A program made the position numbers and the translations under genes. A DNA stretch of 5,657 bases from Alphaproteobacteria bacterium (GTDB lineage: Bacteria > Pseudomonadota > Alphaproteobacteria > CAAHEQ01 > UBA3637). Within the stretch, counting starts at the first letter, position 1. Each line of letters begins with the position of its first letter. The notes beneath the pieces are model-generated. The model did not search any database. It was not told the origin of the DNA and was given only the letters and a program-made list of their open reading frames with translations. Below are positions 1 to 5,569 of this stretch, piece by piece. Location: assembly GCA_017513365.1 (NCBI GenBank), contig JAFXFY010000111.1, positions 1 through 5,657 of the forward strand, in the 5' to 3' direction.

Positions 1-613
1 CAATAGACCCATCGCATAATGCCCCAATCAGTTCCACATCTTTACAGTTTGGAAACTCACGACGAATTTGTTCACATATTTCGTCAAAAGGAAGTGGCCT
101 TAACATAATTTTACGGCAACGAGAACGAATCGTTGGTAATAATCGCCCCGTATTTTGGCACAACAACAAAATGAGCGTATTCGGATAAGGTTCCTCTAGC
201 ATTTTTAGCAAAGCATTAGCCGCATTTTCATTCATTTCATCTGCCAAATTAACAATTAAAATTCTTAAATTTTTTCCTGATGATTTTAAAGATAAAAATT
301 TTAAGGCATCCCGAATATCATCAACGGTAATTTCTTTTTTTCTAGCTCTGCCCTCATCCGAGGTAGATACTTCCTTACCGGCCAAAATAGCCTTAACCGT
401 TTCTTTTTTTTCTTCTTCGGTCAGTGAGCGTTCCACCCATTTAATATCGGGATGAAAATCAAGTTTATAATCCCAATTACCGGTTAACAAAAAAGCGCAC
501 AAGCTTTTTGCAAAGGCCTTTTTACCAACCCCATACGGACCGATAATCATCCATGAACCGGTCATTTTTCCTTGTTTTAAAATGGATTTTATTTGTTCTT
601 TGGGATCTGTCAT
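1..613 (-). CDS. holB: DNA polymerase III delta' subunit, N-terminal part (runs off left edge)
   Basis: This encodes the delta' subunit of the clamp-loader complex, which opens the sliding clamp and loads it onto primed DNA in the cytoplasm. The first 204 codons are visible; the family is usually 300-350 residues, so the C-terminal collar domain lies outside the window. Visible landmarks are a P-loop-like GPYGVGKK (residues 25-32), HPD (54-56), KKEITVDDIR (92-101), NENAANALLKMLEEP (128-142) and TIRSRC (161-166). The last two are hallmarks of delta'/tau AAA+ modules. The S/T after the P-loop lysine is replaced by K32, and no zinc-binding cysteine cluster is present at about 50-90, unlike E. 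coli delta'. The start ATG (611-613) overlaps the tmk stop as ATGA, which suggests translational coupling. A weak GAAGAG lies upstream. It is the last visible gene of the operon. I am confident of the family. Confidence 0.93.
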   Translation of the reverse strand, partial: MTDPKEQIKSILKQGKMTGSWMIIGPYGVGKKAFAKSLCAFLLTGNWDYKLDFHPDIKWVERSLTEEEKKETVKAILAGKEVSTSDEGRARKKEITVDDIRDALKFLSLKSSGKNLRILIVNLADEMNENAANALLKMLEEPYPNTLILLLCQNTGRLLPTIRSRCRKIMLRPLPFDEICEQIRREFPNCKDVELIGALCDGSI

Positions 614-1245
614 AAACGCTCTTCAAATTGTTTGATAATATCTTGATGTACTTGGTCAATACTGCCGGAGGCATCAATTACCGCATATCGTTTGGGATTT
701 TGTGAGGCAATTTTTAAAAAACCATTTCTTAAATTATGATGAAAAGTTAAGTCCATATGTTCAAACCGTTGTTCATCATTACCACTGCGTGCCATGGAAC
801 GATTAATACCAACTTCCGGTGCAATATCTAAAATGAATGTTAAGTCCGGTTCAAAATTACCGGCAATCATTTTATAGGTATCATTAACCATTTGAATACT
901 GGCTTCATTAATACCATATCCATATCCTTGATAAGCCATTGTGCTATCAGCAAATCTATCCGAAATAACTGTCGTCCCCTGCTCTAAGGCTGGCCATATT
1001 TTTTTGACTAAGTGATCACGGCGAGCAGCTGAAAAAAGTAAAATTTCCGTTATTTTATCCCATTTTGAGGTGTCGCCTTTCAATAACAAGGCTCTAATTT
1101 CTTCAGCGCCTTGACTGCCTCCCGGTTCTCTGGTTAATAAACAAGGTATTCCTTTTTTTTGCAAATACTCGGTAAATAACTTAATTTGCGTGGATTTACC
1201 ACACCCTTCTCCACCTTCAAATGTAATAAAATATCCTTTTGTCAT
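610..1245 (-). CDS. tmk: Thymidylate kinase (dTMP kinase)
   Basis: This cytoplasmic enzyme phosphorylates dTMP to dTDP with ATP, the step before dTTP in DNA precursor synthesis. At 211 residues it has the normal family length. Residues 11-19 form the P-loop GGEGCGKST. TREPGG is at 38-43. DRF at 96-98 followed by STMAYQG (101-107) is the dTMP-binding signature. Basic residues R149, R153 and R160 lie in the probable LID region, which fits the E. coli-like class with the catalytic arginine in the LID. The start is 3 bp after the carboxypeptidase stop, with AGGA about 9 nt upstream in the end of that gene. The stop TGA overlaps the holB start by 4 bp. The tmk-holB pairing is common in bacteria and supports both calls. 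No defect is visible. Confidence 0.97.
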   Translation of the reverse strand: MTKGYFITFEGGEGCGKSTQIKLFTEYLQKKGIPCLLTREPGGSQGAEEIRALLLKGDTSKWDKITEILLFSAARRDHLVKKIWPALEQGTTVISDRFADSTMAYQGYGYGINEASIQMVNDTYKMIAGNFEPDLTFILDIAPEVGINRSMARSGNDEQRFEHMDLTFHHNLRNGFLKIASQNPKRYAVIDASGSIDQVHQDIIKQFEERL

Positions 1246-1248
1246 ACC

Positions 1249-2382
1249 TTATTTTCCTAACCATCCGGCGATAATACGTTTTAATTTACCAAAATATCCG
1301 ACTTTTTCAACGTCCTCTTGAGCCAATAAATCTAACGAGCGTGTTTGATTATCTGCGGTTTGAATGACTAATTGCCCTATTTTTTGTCCTTTTGCAATCG
1401 GAGCCACAACAGGTGAATCGTAAATAACTTTAGAAACAACACCCCCTCGTTTACCACGTTCAATCGTCATAACTGTTTTTTGTGCAGGAATAGCTTTTAC
1501 CGTTTCACTTGTCCCATACCAAACCGGTATTTCATCTACAACGGTATCTTTGTCAAAAACGATAACATTTTCAAAACCGGCTAATCCATATCCCATCAAT
1601 TTTTGAGATTCTGTACTACGGGCTTTCATAGATTTTAATCCATTAACCACCATAATCAAACGTCTGCCGTCCGGTGTTTTGACTGAGCCTGTCAATCCAT
1701 AACCGGATGCCTCTGTATGTCCGGTTTTTAAACCATCTGCCCCATCCATAGAATATAATAATGGGTTGCGATTGCCTTGTTTAATTTTATTATAAGTGAA
1801 TTCTTTTTCTGAATAAATGGAATAGTATTCGGGGAAATCACGAATAATAGCTTGTGCCAACACCGCTAAATCCTTTGAACTCATCAAATGATTTTTATGA
1901 GGCAATCCCGTTGCATTGGCAAATGTAGAATTTTCAAGACCGATTTCTTTGGCCTTTTGCGTCATTAATGAGGCAAAAACCTCTTCACTGCCTGCCAATC
2001 CTTCTGCGACAACGATACAGGCATCATTACCGGATTGGACGATAATACCACGTAATAAGTCTTTAATTTTTACCTTTTGCCCAGGGTTTAAAAACATGGT
2101 AGAACTACCACTTTTAACGCCCCTTTTACGCCATGCATTTTCAGAAACGGTGAATTCATCTTCTAATGTAATTTTACCGGATTTTAAAGCGTCAAAAACC
2201 ATATAAGCTGTCATCAATTTACTCATAGAGGCTGGTGCCATTGCCACGTCAGACGCTTTATCATACATCACATAGCCTGTGTCGGCATCAATTAAGTAAG
2301 CATATCTGGCCTGTGTTTCAAAAGCACTGGCCGATAATGATATAAAGCATCCACATACTGTAAGCAATAAATATTGACGCAT
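1249..2382 (-). CDS. dacA: D-alanyl-D-alanine carboxypeptidase, PBP5/DacA family (peptidase S11)
   Basis: This is a periplasmic penicillin-binding protein that removes the terminal D-alanine from peptidoglycan pentapeptides and so limits cross-linking. Of 377 residues, 1-20 form a signal peptide with likely cleavage after ASA (A20/F21). All three catalytic motifs are intact: S52-M-S-K55 (SxxK), S117-G-N119 (SxN) and K219-T-G221 (KTG). Residues of about 270-355 match the PBP5 C-terminal beta domain in position and character. The end, GYFGKLKRIIAGWLGK (362-377), can form a cationic amphipathic helix of the kind that anchors PBP5 to the outer face of the inner membrane. AAAGGA lies 6 nt before the ATG. 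It sits 13 bp after rlpA and 3 bp before tmk. Alphaproteobacterial relatives are also named dacF or dacC, so the symbol is at family level. Confidence 0.95.
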   Translation of the reverse strand: MRQYLLLTVCGCFISLSASAFETQARYAYLIDADTGYVMYDKASDVAMAPASMSKLMTAYMVFDALKSGKITLEDEFTVSENAWRKRGVKSGSSTMFLNPGQKVKIKDLLRGIIVQSGNDACIVVAEGLAGSEEVFASLMTQKAKEIGLENSTFANATGLPHKNHLMSSKDLAVLAQAIIRDFPEYYSIYSEKEFTYNKIKQGNRNPLLYSMDGADGLKTGHTEASGYGLTGSVKTPDGRRLIMVVNGLKSMKARSTESQKLMGYGLAGFENVIVFDKDTVVDEIPVWYGTSETVKAIPAQKTVMTIERGKRGGVVSKVIYDSPVVAPIAKGQKIGQLVIQTADNQTRSLDLLAQEDVEKVGYFGKLKRIIAGWLGK

Positions 2383-2395
2383 TTTTTGTCCTTTC

Positions 2396-3430
2396 TTATG
2401 GTTCGTAAATAATTTTGGCTTGATTATACCCTGCTGTTTTTAATTTTTCAAGTAATTCTTGAGCATTTTTTTCGTTTTCAAAAGGCCCCATCCGAACACG
2501 CAAGAGTGTTTTATCATTAACGGATGTTTCGTAGAGTTGAACCGGCCCAAAGCTTTCTAAAGATTTTTTCAAATTTTCGGCATTTTGAGGATTGGAAAAA
2601 GCCCCGGCTTGTATATAATGCCCGCTGATAGGAGTAATGAGTTTTGGCTCTGCCGAGATAAAATCTTGATTAGTCGGCGATGTTATCGCTTCTTTTACCG
2701 GATTATCAGCCACTTCAGCTGGTTTTGTAATAGATACAATGCTAGGGTTAGGTACATCAGCCGATGCTGGTATGATATTATTGCCGGCATATAAAATTGT
2801 ATTTTCTTCATTCGGTTGATACAAAGGCTTAGGTGCTTCATTTAAGGTATTTATTTGGACTTGAGATGAAATAACGGATTCCTCGTTTAACAGAGCCTCT
2901 TCTAAAGGCATTCCGTTGGCTTGATAAATTTCTTGTTTTAATCTACGGCTTTCATCGGGTAATACTTCAACCTTCACCATAGTTGTCCCCACCATATTAA
3001 ACTCTAAAGCCTCCGCCGTTTTTTGAGATACATCAATCAAGCGATTATTGACATAAGGACCTCGTTCATTCACCCTTGCAATAGCCACATTTCCGTTTTC
3101 TAAATTTGTAATGCGTACAATGCTGGGCAAAGGCAAGGTTTTATGCATCGCACTCATAACCTCATCATCATATTTTTCTCCATTTGAGGTGAGGGTTCCA
3201 TTTTCTTCTTGATACCATCCGGCAATTCCCGTTTCAGAATAAGAATAATCTTCTTTCGGCGTATACCAAACATCTTTAATTTGATATTTTTCCCCAACTT
3301 TGTAAGTAATGGCATTTTCATTTGTGTCATATGTTCCAAACGAGCGAAACAATAACCCATTATCTGTGCAAGCACTGAGCAAAGAGATACTTAGTGATGA
3401 GACAAAAATATGATTTAAAACTTTAACCAT
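2396..3430 (-). CDS. rlpA: Septal ring lytic transglycosylase RlpA, lipoprotein with SPOR domain
   Basis: RlpA proteins are outer-membrane lipoproteins that cleave glycan strands lacking stem peptides, often at the septum. The 344-residue product has a lipoprotein signal with lipobox L18-S-A-C21. A double-psi beta-barrel domain spans about 67-156, with GIAGWY (68-73), TSNGEKYD (81-88), HKTLPLPS (96-103), VRITNLENG (105-113) and RVNERGPYV (119-127). By alignment from memory to Pseudomonas RlpA E120, D123 and H131, the equivalents E85, D88 and H96 are all present, so it should be active. The usual FHG segment after WYG is altered (WYQEENG). Residues of about 157-267 form a polar linker rich in P, N and E. 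Residues 268-343 are a SPOR domain (HYIQAGAFSN, LLRVRMGPF) that binds denuded septal glycan. The start has a strong AGGGGG about 9 nt upstream, inside the end of the transglycosylase gene. Confidence 0.95.
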   Translation of the reverse strand: MVKVLNHIFVSSLSISLLSACTDNGLLFRSFGTYDTNENAITYKVGEKYQIKDVWYTPKEDYSYSETGIAGWYQEENGTLTSNGEKYDDEVMSAMHKTLPLPSIVRITNLENGNVAIARVNERGPYVNNRLIDVSQKTAEALEFNMVGTTMVKVEVLPDESRRLKQEIYQANGMPLEEALLNEESVISSQVQINTLNEAPKPLYQPNEENTILYAGNNIIPASADVPNPSIVSITKPAEVADNPVKEAITSPTNQDFISAEPKLITPISGHYIQAGAFSNPQNAENLKKSLESFGPVQLYETSVNDKTLLRVRMGPFENEKNAQELLEKLKTAGYNQAKIIYEP

Positions 3431-3433
3431 TTG

Positions 3434-4684
3434 TTATATCCCCCTTATTTTATTTAATAATTTTTCTGTTGCATATCCATCTTGCGGCAAATTATTATCC
3501 TTTTGATAAGCTCTGATAGCTTTCCGAGAACCTCGCCCTAAAATACCATCTGCTGTACCTGTATAGTACCCTTTTTGAGTTAATAATTCTTGAATTTCTT
3601 TGGCTTGTTCATAGGAAAACGGCATATTTTTTCTTGGGGTATAAATATGATAGTTTCCCATAATTAAAGCATCAGAGAGTAATCCAACAGCCAAAGCATA
3701 TAAATTAGACCGATTCCATTTCATAACTACATCATAATTATGATAGGCTAAAAAGATAGGCCCTTCTATTCCCATTGGTAAAACAAGACGAGCTTGAACA
3801 AATTCAAAACTGGACGGCCACTGCATACCATTGGCCGGATGAACACCTTGTTTTTTCCATTCCCGAATTGGTTTAATCGGATTATCATAGATATCATCCC
3901 AGTTTAATGCTTGAGTGATCTTAACTTCTCGTCCCCATTTAACGGCATCATTCCACCCTATTTTAGACAGATAATTTGCAGCAGATTCCACGGCATCAGG
4001 CAAGCTGTTCACAATATCTCGTTTGCCGTCTCCATCTCCATCAACGGCATAGGCGGCAAATGTGGTCGGCATAAATTGAAAATGCCCAAAAGCACCGGCC
4101 CAAGAGCCTTTAACATCTGTCAGTTTTTCTTGATGCATAATTTTTAAAAAGGCAACTAATTCTTTGGTAAAGAAAGTGCGACGTCGTTTATCATAAGCCA
4201 GTGTTGTCAAAGCATTTAACGTATCAACATTGCCTTTATATGTTCCATACGCCGTTTCTAATCCCCAAAACGCTGTAATATATTTGGCTGGTACATTGTA
4301 TTTTTGTTCGGCTTTATTTAACAAATCGGCATATTCTTTCATCATTTGTCTCCCGTCTTTTAACCGTTTTTGAGAGAATACTTTGTCTGTATAATCCCAA
4401 AACGTCAAACGAAATTCGGGTTGTTTTTTATCCGATTCGATAACATGAGGTAATAATGCCATTTTAGGCAGCATTTTATCTAAAAACGATTTGTCCACTC
4501 CTTCAGATAAAGCATGCGTACGAAATTCCGCCTTCCATTCTTCAAAAGCAGCATCATTTTGAATCTGTGTTGCCGTATTTTGAGTGGTGTTTATGGTATT
4601 TTGCGCATAAGACACCGAATTCGTCCCCATAATTGCACAACTGACAAAAAAAGATAATATATTGTTTTTTATTTGTTTTTTCAT
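3434..4684 (-). CDS. mltB: Lytic murein transglycosylase, MltB family, with C-terminal peptidoglycan-binding domain
   Basis: This exported enzyme cleaves the MurNAc-GlcNAc bond of peptidoglycan, leaving 1,6-anhydro ends. I chose ATG 4682-4684 (416 residues). It begins with MKKQIKNN and a hydrophobic stretch typical of a signal peptide (cleavage probably after A27, SYA/Q), and it has GAGG 5 nt upstream. An in-frame ATG at 4787-4789 would add 35 residues rich in K, F and I ahead of the signal peptide, so I reject it. The SLT_2 domain spans about 46-345. Its catalytic Glu is E143 in FWGLETAYG. GSWAGAFGHFQFMPTTF (193-209) follows, then an EF-hand-like Ca loop DGDGDGKRD (215-223), as in Slt35/MltB. 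A PG_binding_1 domain occupies about 355-415 (DGILGRGSRKAIRAYQ). Domain order fits the alphaproteobacterial MltB_2 subgroup. FVSC16 is a poor lipobox, so a soluble periplasmic form is likelier. It is the first gene of the operon and ends 3 bp before rlpA. Confidence 0.94.
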   Translation of the reverse strand: MKKQIKNNILSFFVSCAIMGTNSVSYAQNTINTTQNTATQIQNDAAFEEWKAEFRTHALSEGVDKSFLDKMLPKMALLPHVIESDKKQPEFRLTFWDYTDKVFSQKRLKDGRQMMKEYADLLNKAEQKYNVPAKYITAFWGLETAYGTYKGNVDTLNALTTLAYDKRRRTFFTKELVAFLKIMHQEKLTDVKGSWAGAFGHFQFMPTTFAAYAVDGDGDGKRDIVNSLPDAVESAANYLSKIGWNDAVKWGREVKITQALNWDDIYDNPIKPIREWKKQGVHPANGMQWPSSFEFVQARLVLPMGIEGPIFLAYHNYDVVMKWNRSNLYALAVGLLSDALIMGNYHIYTPRKNMPFSYEQAKEIQELLTQKGYYTGTADGILGRGSRKAIRAYQKDNNLPQDGYATEKLLNKIRGI

Positions 4685-4688
4685 TTCT

Positions 4689-4693
4689 ACCTC
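4689..4693 (-). promoter_or_regulatory. Shine-Dalgarno site that fixes the mltB start
   Basis: Read on the minus strand this is GAGGT, with AGAA between it and ATG 4682-4684. It is a good match to the anti-SD sequence at normal spacing. No comparable site precedes the upstream in-frame ATG at 4787-4789. It therefore supports the shorter protein that begins with the signal peptide. Confidence 0.75.
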
Positions 4694-4724
4694 ATTTATC
4701 TTTACATCATAACTTATTTTTATA

Positions 4725-4744
4725 AAAAAATCACTTGATTTTTT
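4725..4744. repeat. 20-bp dyad with 9-bp arms in the divergent promoter region
   Basis: The arms AAAAAATCA and TGATTTTTT are perfect reverse complements separated by CT. With only 2 nt between the arms it is a DNA dyad rather than a good RNA hairpin. It overlaps the putative plus-strand -35 TTGATT, so it could be an operator, but the A/T runs make a chance origin possible. It does not match the FNR or LexA consensus I know. Confidence 0.4.
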
Positions 4745-4798
4745 ATTTTTTTTCGTGCAATATATGAAAGTCTTAAAAATCACAGACACAAAATTGTA

Positions 4799-4888
4799 GG
4801 ATGGGTGGTCGAGTGGTTTAAGGCTCCGGTCTTGAAAACCGGCGTGGGGGTGACTCCACCGTGAGTTCGAATCTCACCCCATCCGCCA
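4799..4888 (+). tRNA. tRNA-Ser (anticodon UGA, reads UCA)
   Basis: The 90-nt gene folds as a class II tRNA. The acceptor stem GGATGGG (4799-4805) pairs fully with CCCATCC (4878-4884). The anticodon stem CCGGT/ACCGG encloses loop CTTGAAA with anticodon TGA at 4833-4835. The long variable arm GTGGGG-GTGA-CTCCAC (4844-4859) is typical of serine tRNAs. The T arm GTGAG-TTCGAAT-CTCAC spans 4861-4877. Discriminator G4885 is followed by an encoded CCA (4886-4888). All stems are intact, so the gene should be functional. It is transcribed away from the mltB operon and is followed 2 bp later by its own terminator. Confidence 0.98.
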
Positions 4889-4890
4889 TT

Positions 4891-4923
4891 ATCTCCTGAA
4901 TTCTCTGAATTTAGGGGATTTTT
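4891..4923 (+). terminator. Intrinsic terminator of tRNA-Ser
   Basis: Arms 4891-4903 and 4907-4919 form a 13-bp stem with two G-T wobbles around a TCT loop, followed by a run of five T (4919-4923). It begins 2 bp after the tRNA CCA, so it ends the tRNA transcript and shields it from the insertion sequence just downstream. The stem is only moderately GC-rich, but its length and the T run make the call good. Confidence 0.8.
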
Positions 4924-4933
4924 GTATCCTGAA

Positions 4934-4956
4934 AACTACCGGCTAGGTCGGTAGTT
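4934..4956 (+). repeat. Left-end palindrome of the IS200 element
   Basis: Arms 4934-4943 and 4947-4956 give a 10-bp stem with one G-T wobble and a TAG loop. The core ACCGGC-TAG-GTCGGT closely matches the right-end core ACCGGC-TAC-GCCGGT. In this family TnpA binds such single-stranded hairpins and cuts nearby. It lies directly upstream of the tnpA reading frame and could also act as a barrier to transcription entering the element. Confidence 0.75.
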
Positions 4957-4973
4957 CCAAAAGGCTTAGAGCT

Positions 4974-5459
4974 ATGCATAAAGAAAATCCTTTGTTATAG
5001 TGTATCAGACGATTTTCAGATAGTCATACACATACAACATGGAATTGCAAGTATCACGTCGTGTTTGCCCCTAAATATCGCAGACGTGCTTTTTACTCCG
5101 GCCGTCGTCTGGAAATCGGTCAGATATTAAGATAACTCTGTAAGTGGAATGGGATAGGAATATTAGAAGCGGAAGTATGTCCGGATCATATTTATATGTT
5201 ATTAATGATCCCACCAAAATACTCGGTTTCCAGTATTATGGGTTATCTCAAAGGCAAAAGCAGTTTAATGATATATGACAAATGGGGCGACATTCGGTAT
5301 AAGTACAGAAACCGAGAATTTTGGTGTAGAGGATATTACGTGGATACAGCGGGAAAGAATACGCAAAAGATAGCCCAATATATCCGAGACCAGTTAAAAA
5401 GTGATGCAGAAGAAAGGCAACTCACTTTAGACTGAGACCCGTTCACGGGTAATAAGTAA
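4974..5459 (+). pseudogene. tnpA: Inactivated IS200-type transposase (Y1/HUH family)
   Basis: In one frame this reads as an IS200 TnpA, including HTTWNCKYHVVFAPKYRR (from 5031), EAEVCPDH (from 5166), SVSSIMGYLKGKSSLMIYD and KYRNREFWCRGYYVD. It is interrupted by TAG (4998-5000) if the ATG at 4974 was the start, by TAA (5133-5135) where relatives have a residue in ILRxLC, and by TGA (5433-5435). The TGA is followed in frame by DPFTGNK and TAA, the usual family ending. The catalytic HUH motif is H-I-Y (5187-5195), so the second metal-binding His is lost. The probable nucleophile Tyr and its partner Gln (YIRDQ) remain. AAAAGG precedes the ATG at 4974, but no other normal start lies in frame before TTWN. 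The protein cannot be made whole and would lack nicking activity. The open stretch from ATG 5196 is only its C-terminal remnant. Confidence 0.88.
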
Positions 5460-5464
5460 TAATC

Positions 5465-5517
5465 GCCAGTACAAATCGTCGTACGCTCTTTAGGCGTATG
5501 GGCTGGTACCATCAGCC
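5465..5517 (+). other. Structured segment between tnpA and the IS right end
   Basis: The sequence can fold in competing ways. CGTACGC (5480-5486) pairs with GCGTATG (5494-5500), and GCCAGT (5465-5470) pairs with GCTGGT (5502-5507) to close it. Alternatively GGCTGG (5501-5506) pairs with TCAGCC (5512-5517). TAGGCGT occurs at 5491-5497 and again at 5521-5527. No reading frame explains it. It may be part of the right end, an RNA made from the element, or the 3' UTR of tnpA. I do not claim a known RNA family. Confidence 0.35.
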
Positions 5518-5534
5518 TTATAGGCGTTAATGAA

Positions 5535-5569
5535 GAACCACCGGCTACGCCGGTGGGTTCCTTTTTTTT
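5535..5569 (+). terminator. IS right-end palindrome acting as an intrinsic terminator
   Basis: GAACCACCGGC (5535-5545) pairs with GCCGGTGGGTTC (5549-5560) around a TAC loop, giving 11 bp with one bulged G (a 3-G run pairs with CC), followed by C and eight T. It is GC-rich, with a perfect T run, so it is a convincing plus-strand terminator. Its core matches the left-end palindrome, so it is also the TnpA-recognised right end. It would end any tnpA transcript and block read-through into the right flank. Confidence 0.8.

Larger units (their letters stand above)
4685..4798. promoter_or_regulatory. Divergent AT-rich intergenic region between the cell-wall operon and tRNA-Ser
   Basis: This 114-bp gap separates the divergently read operon (minus) and tRNA gene (plus), so promoters for both are expected here. 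On the plus strand, TTGATT (4735-4740) with TATATG (4761-4766) is a possible tRNA promoter, but the spacing of 20 is long. On the minus strand, TATATT (4759-4764) and TATGAT (4706-4711) are possible -10 boxes, but neither has a good -35 at the usual distance. The exact boxes are guesses. That promoters lie here follows from gene layout rather than from a clear consensus match. Confidence 0.45.
4931..5569 (+). mobile_element. Degenerate IS200-type insertion sequence (IS200/IS605 family)
   Basis: The element spans roughly 640 bp, close to the usual 600-750 bp for tnpA-only IS200 elements. It has a subterminal palindrome at each end, as the family requires in place of inverted repeats. The two palindromes share the core ACCGGCTA-N-G-Y-CGGT. 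Between them lies a tnpA pseudogene on the plus strand, then about 75 bp of foldable sequence. No tnpB is present. Exact cleavage sites cannot be set from one copy, because this family makes no target duplication; the true ends may lie several bases outside the limits given. The right-end hairpin doubles as a terminator. The transposase is broken, so the copy could move only if supplied with a related TnpA. Confidence 0.8.

Noticed and set aside
1916..2206. Plus-strand 96-codon open frame
   Set aside because: It lies wholly opposite the conserved catalytic part of the D-Ala-D-Ala carboxypeptidase gene and has no recognisable domain.
2585..2794. Plus-strand 69-codon open frame
   Set aside because: It is antisense to the RlpA linker and SPOR region, and its translation has no family features.
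3154..3375. Minus-strand 73-codon frame inside rlpA
   Set aside because: It is an alternative frame of the same strand within a well-supported gene; the K- and M-rich translation is an artefact.
3911..4147. Plus-strand 78-codon open frame
   Set aside because: It is opposite the conserved SLT_2 domain of the transglycosylase and shows no domain of its own.
4799..4888. tRNA gene as an integrase attachment site
   Set aside because: No duplicate of the tRNA 3' end is seen downstream in this window, and the nearby element is an IS200 type that does not use tRNA attachment sites.
5433..5435. TGA read as tryptophan (recoded genetic code)
   Set aside because: The tmk gene ends in TGA with a classic ATGA overlap, and all tryptophans in the operon use TGG. 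TAA and the HUH loss also break tnpA, so decay explains the TGA.
4934..5560. CRISPR-like repeats
   Set aside because: There are only two related palindromes, one at each end of the element, with no regular spacing or spacer units.
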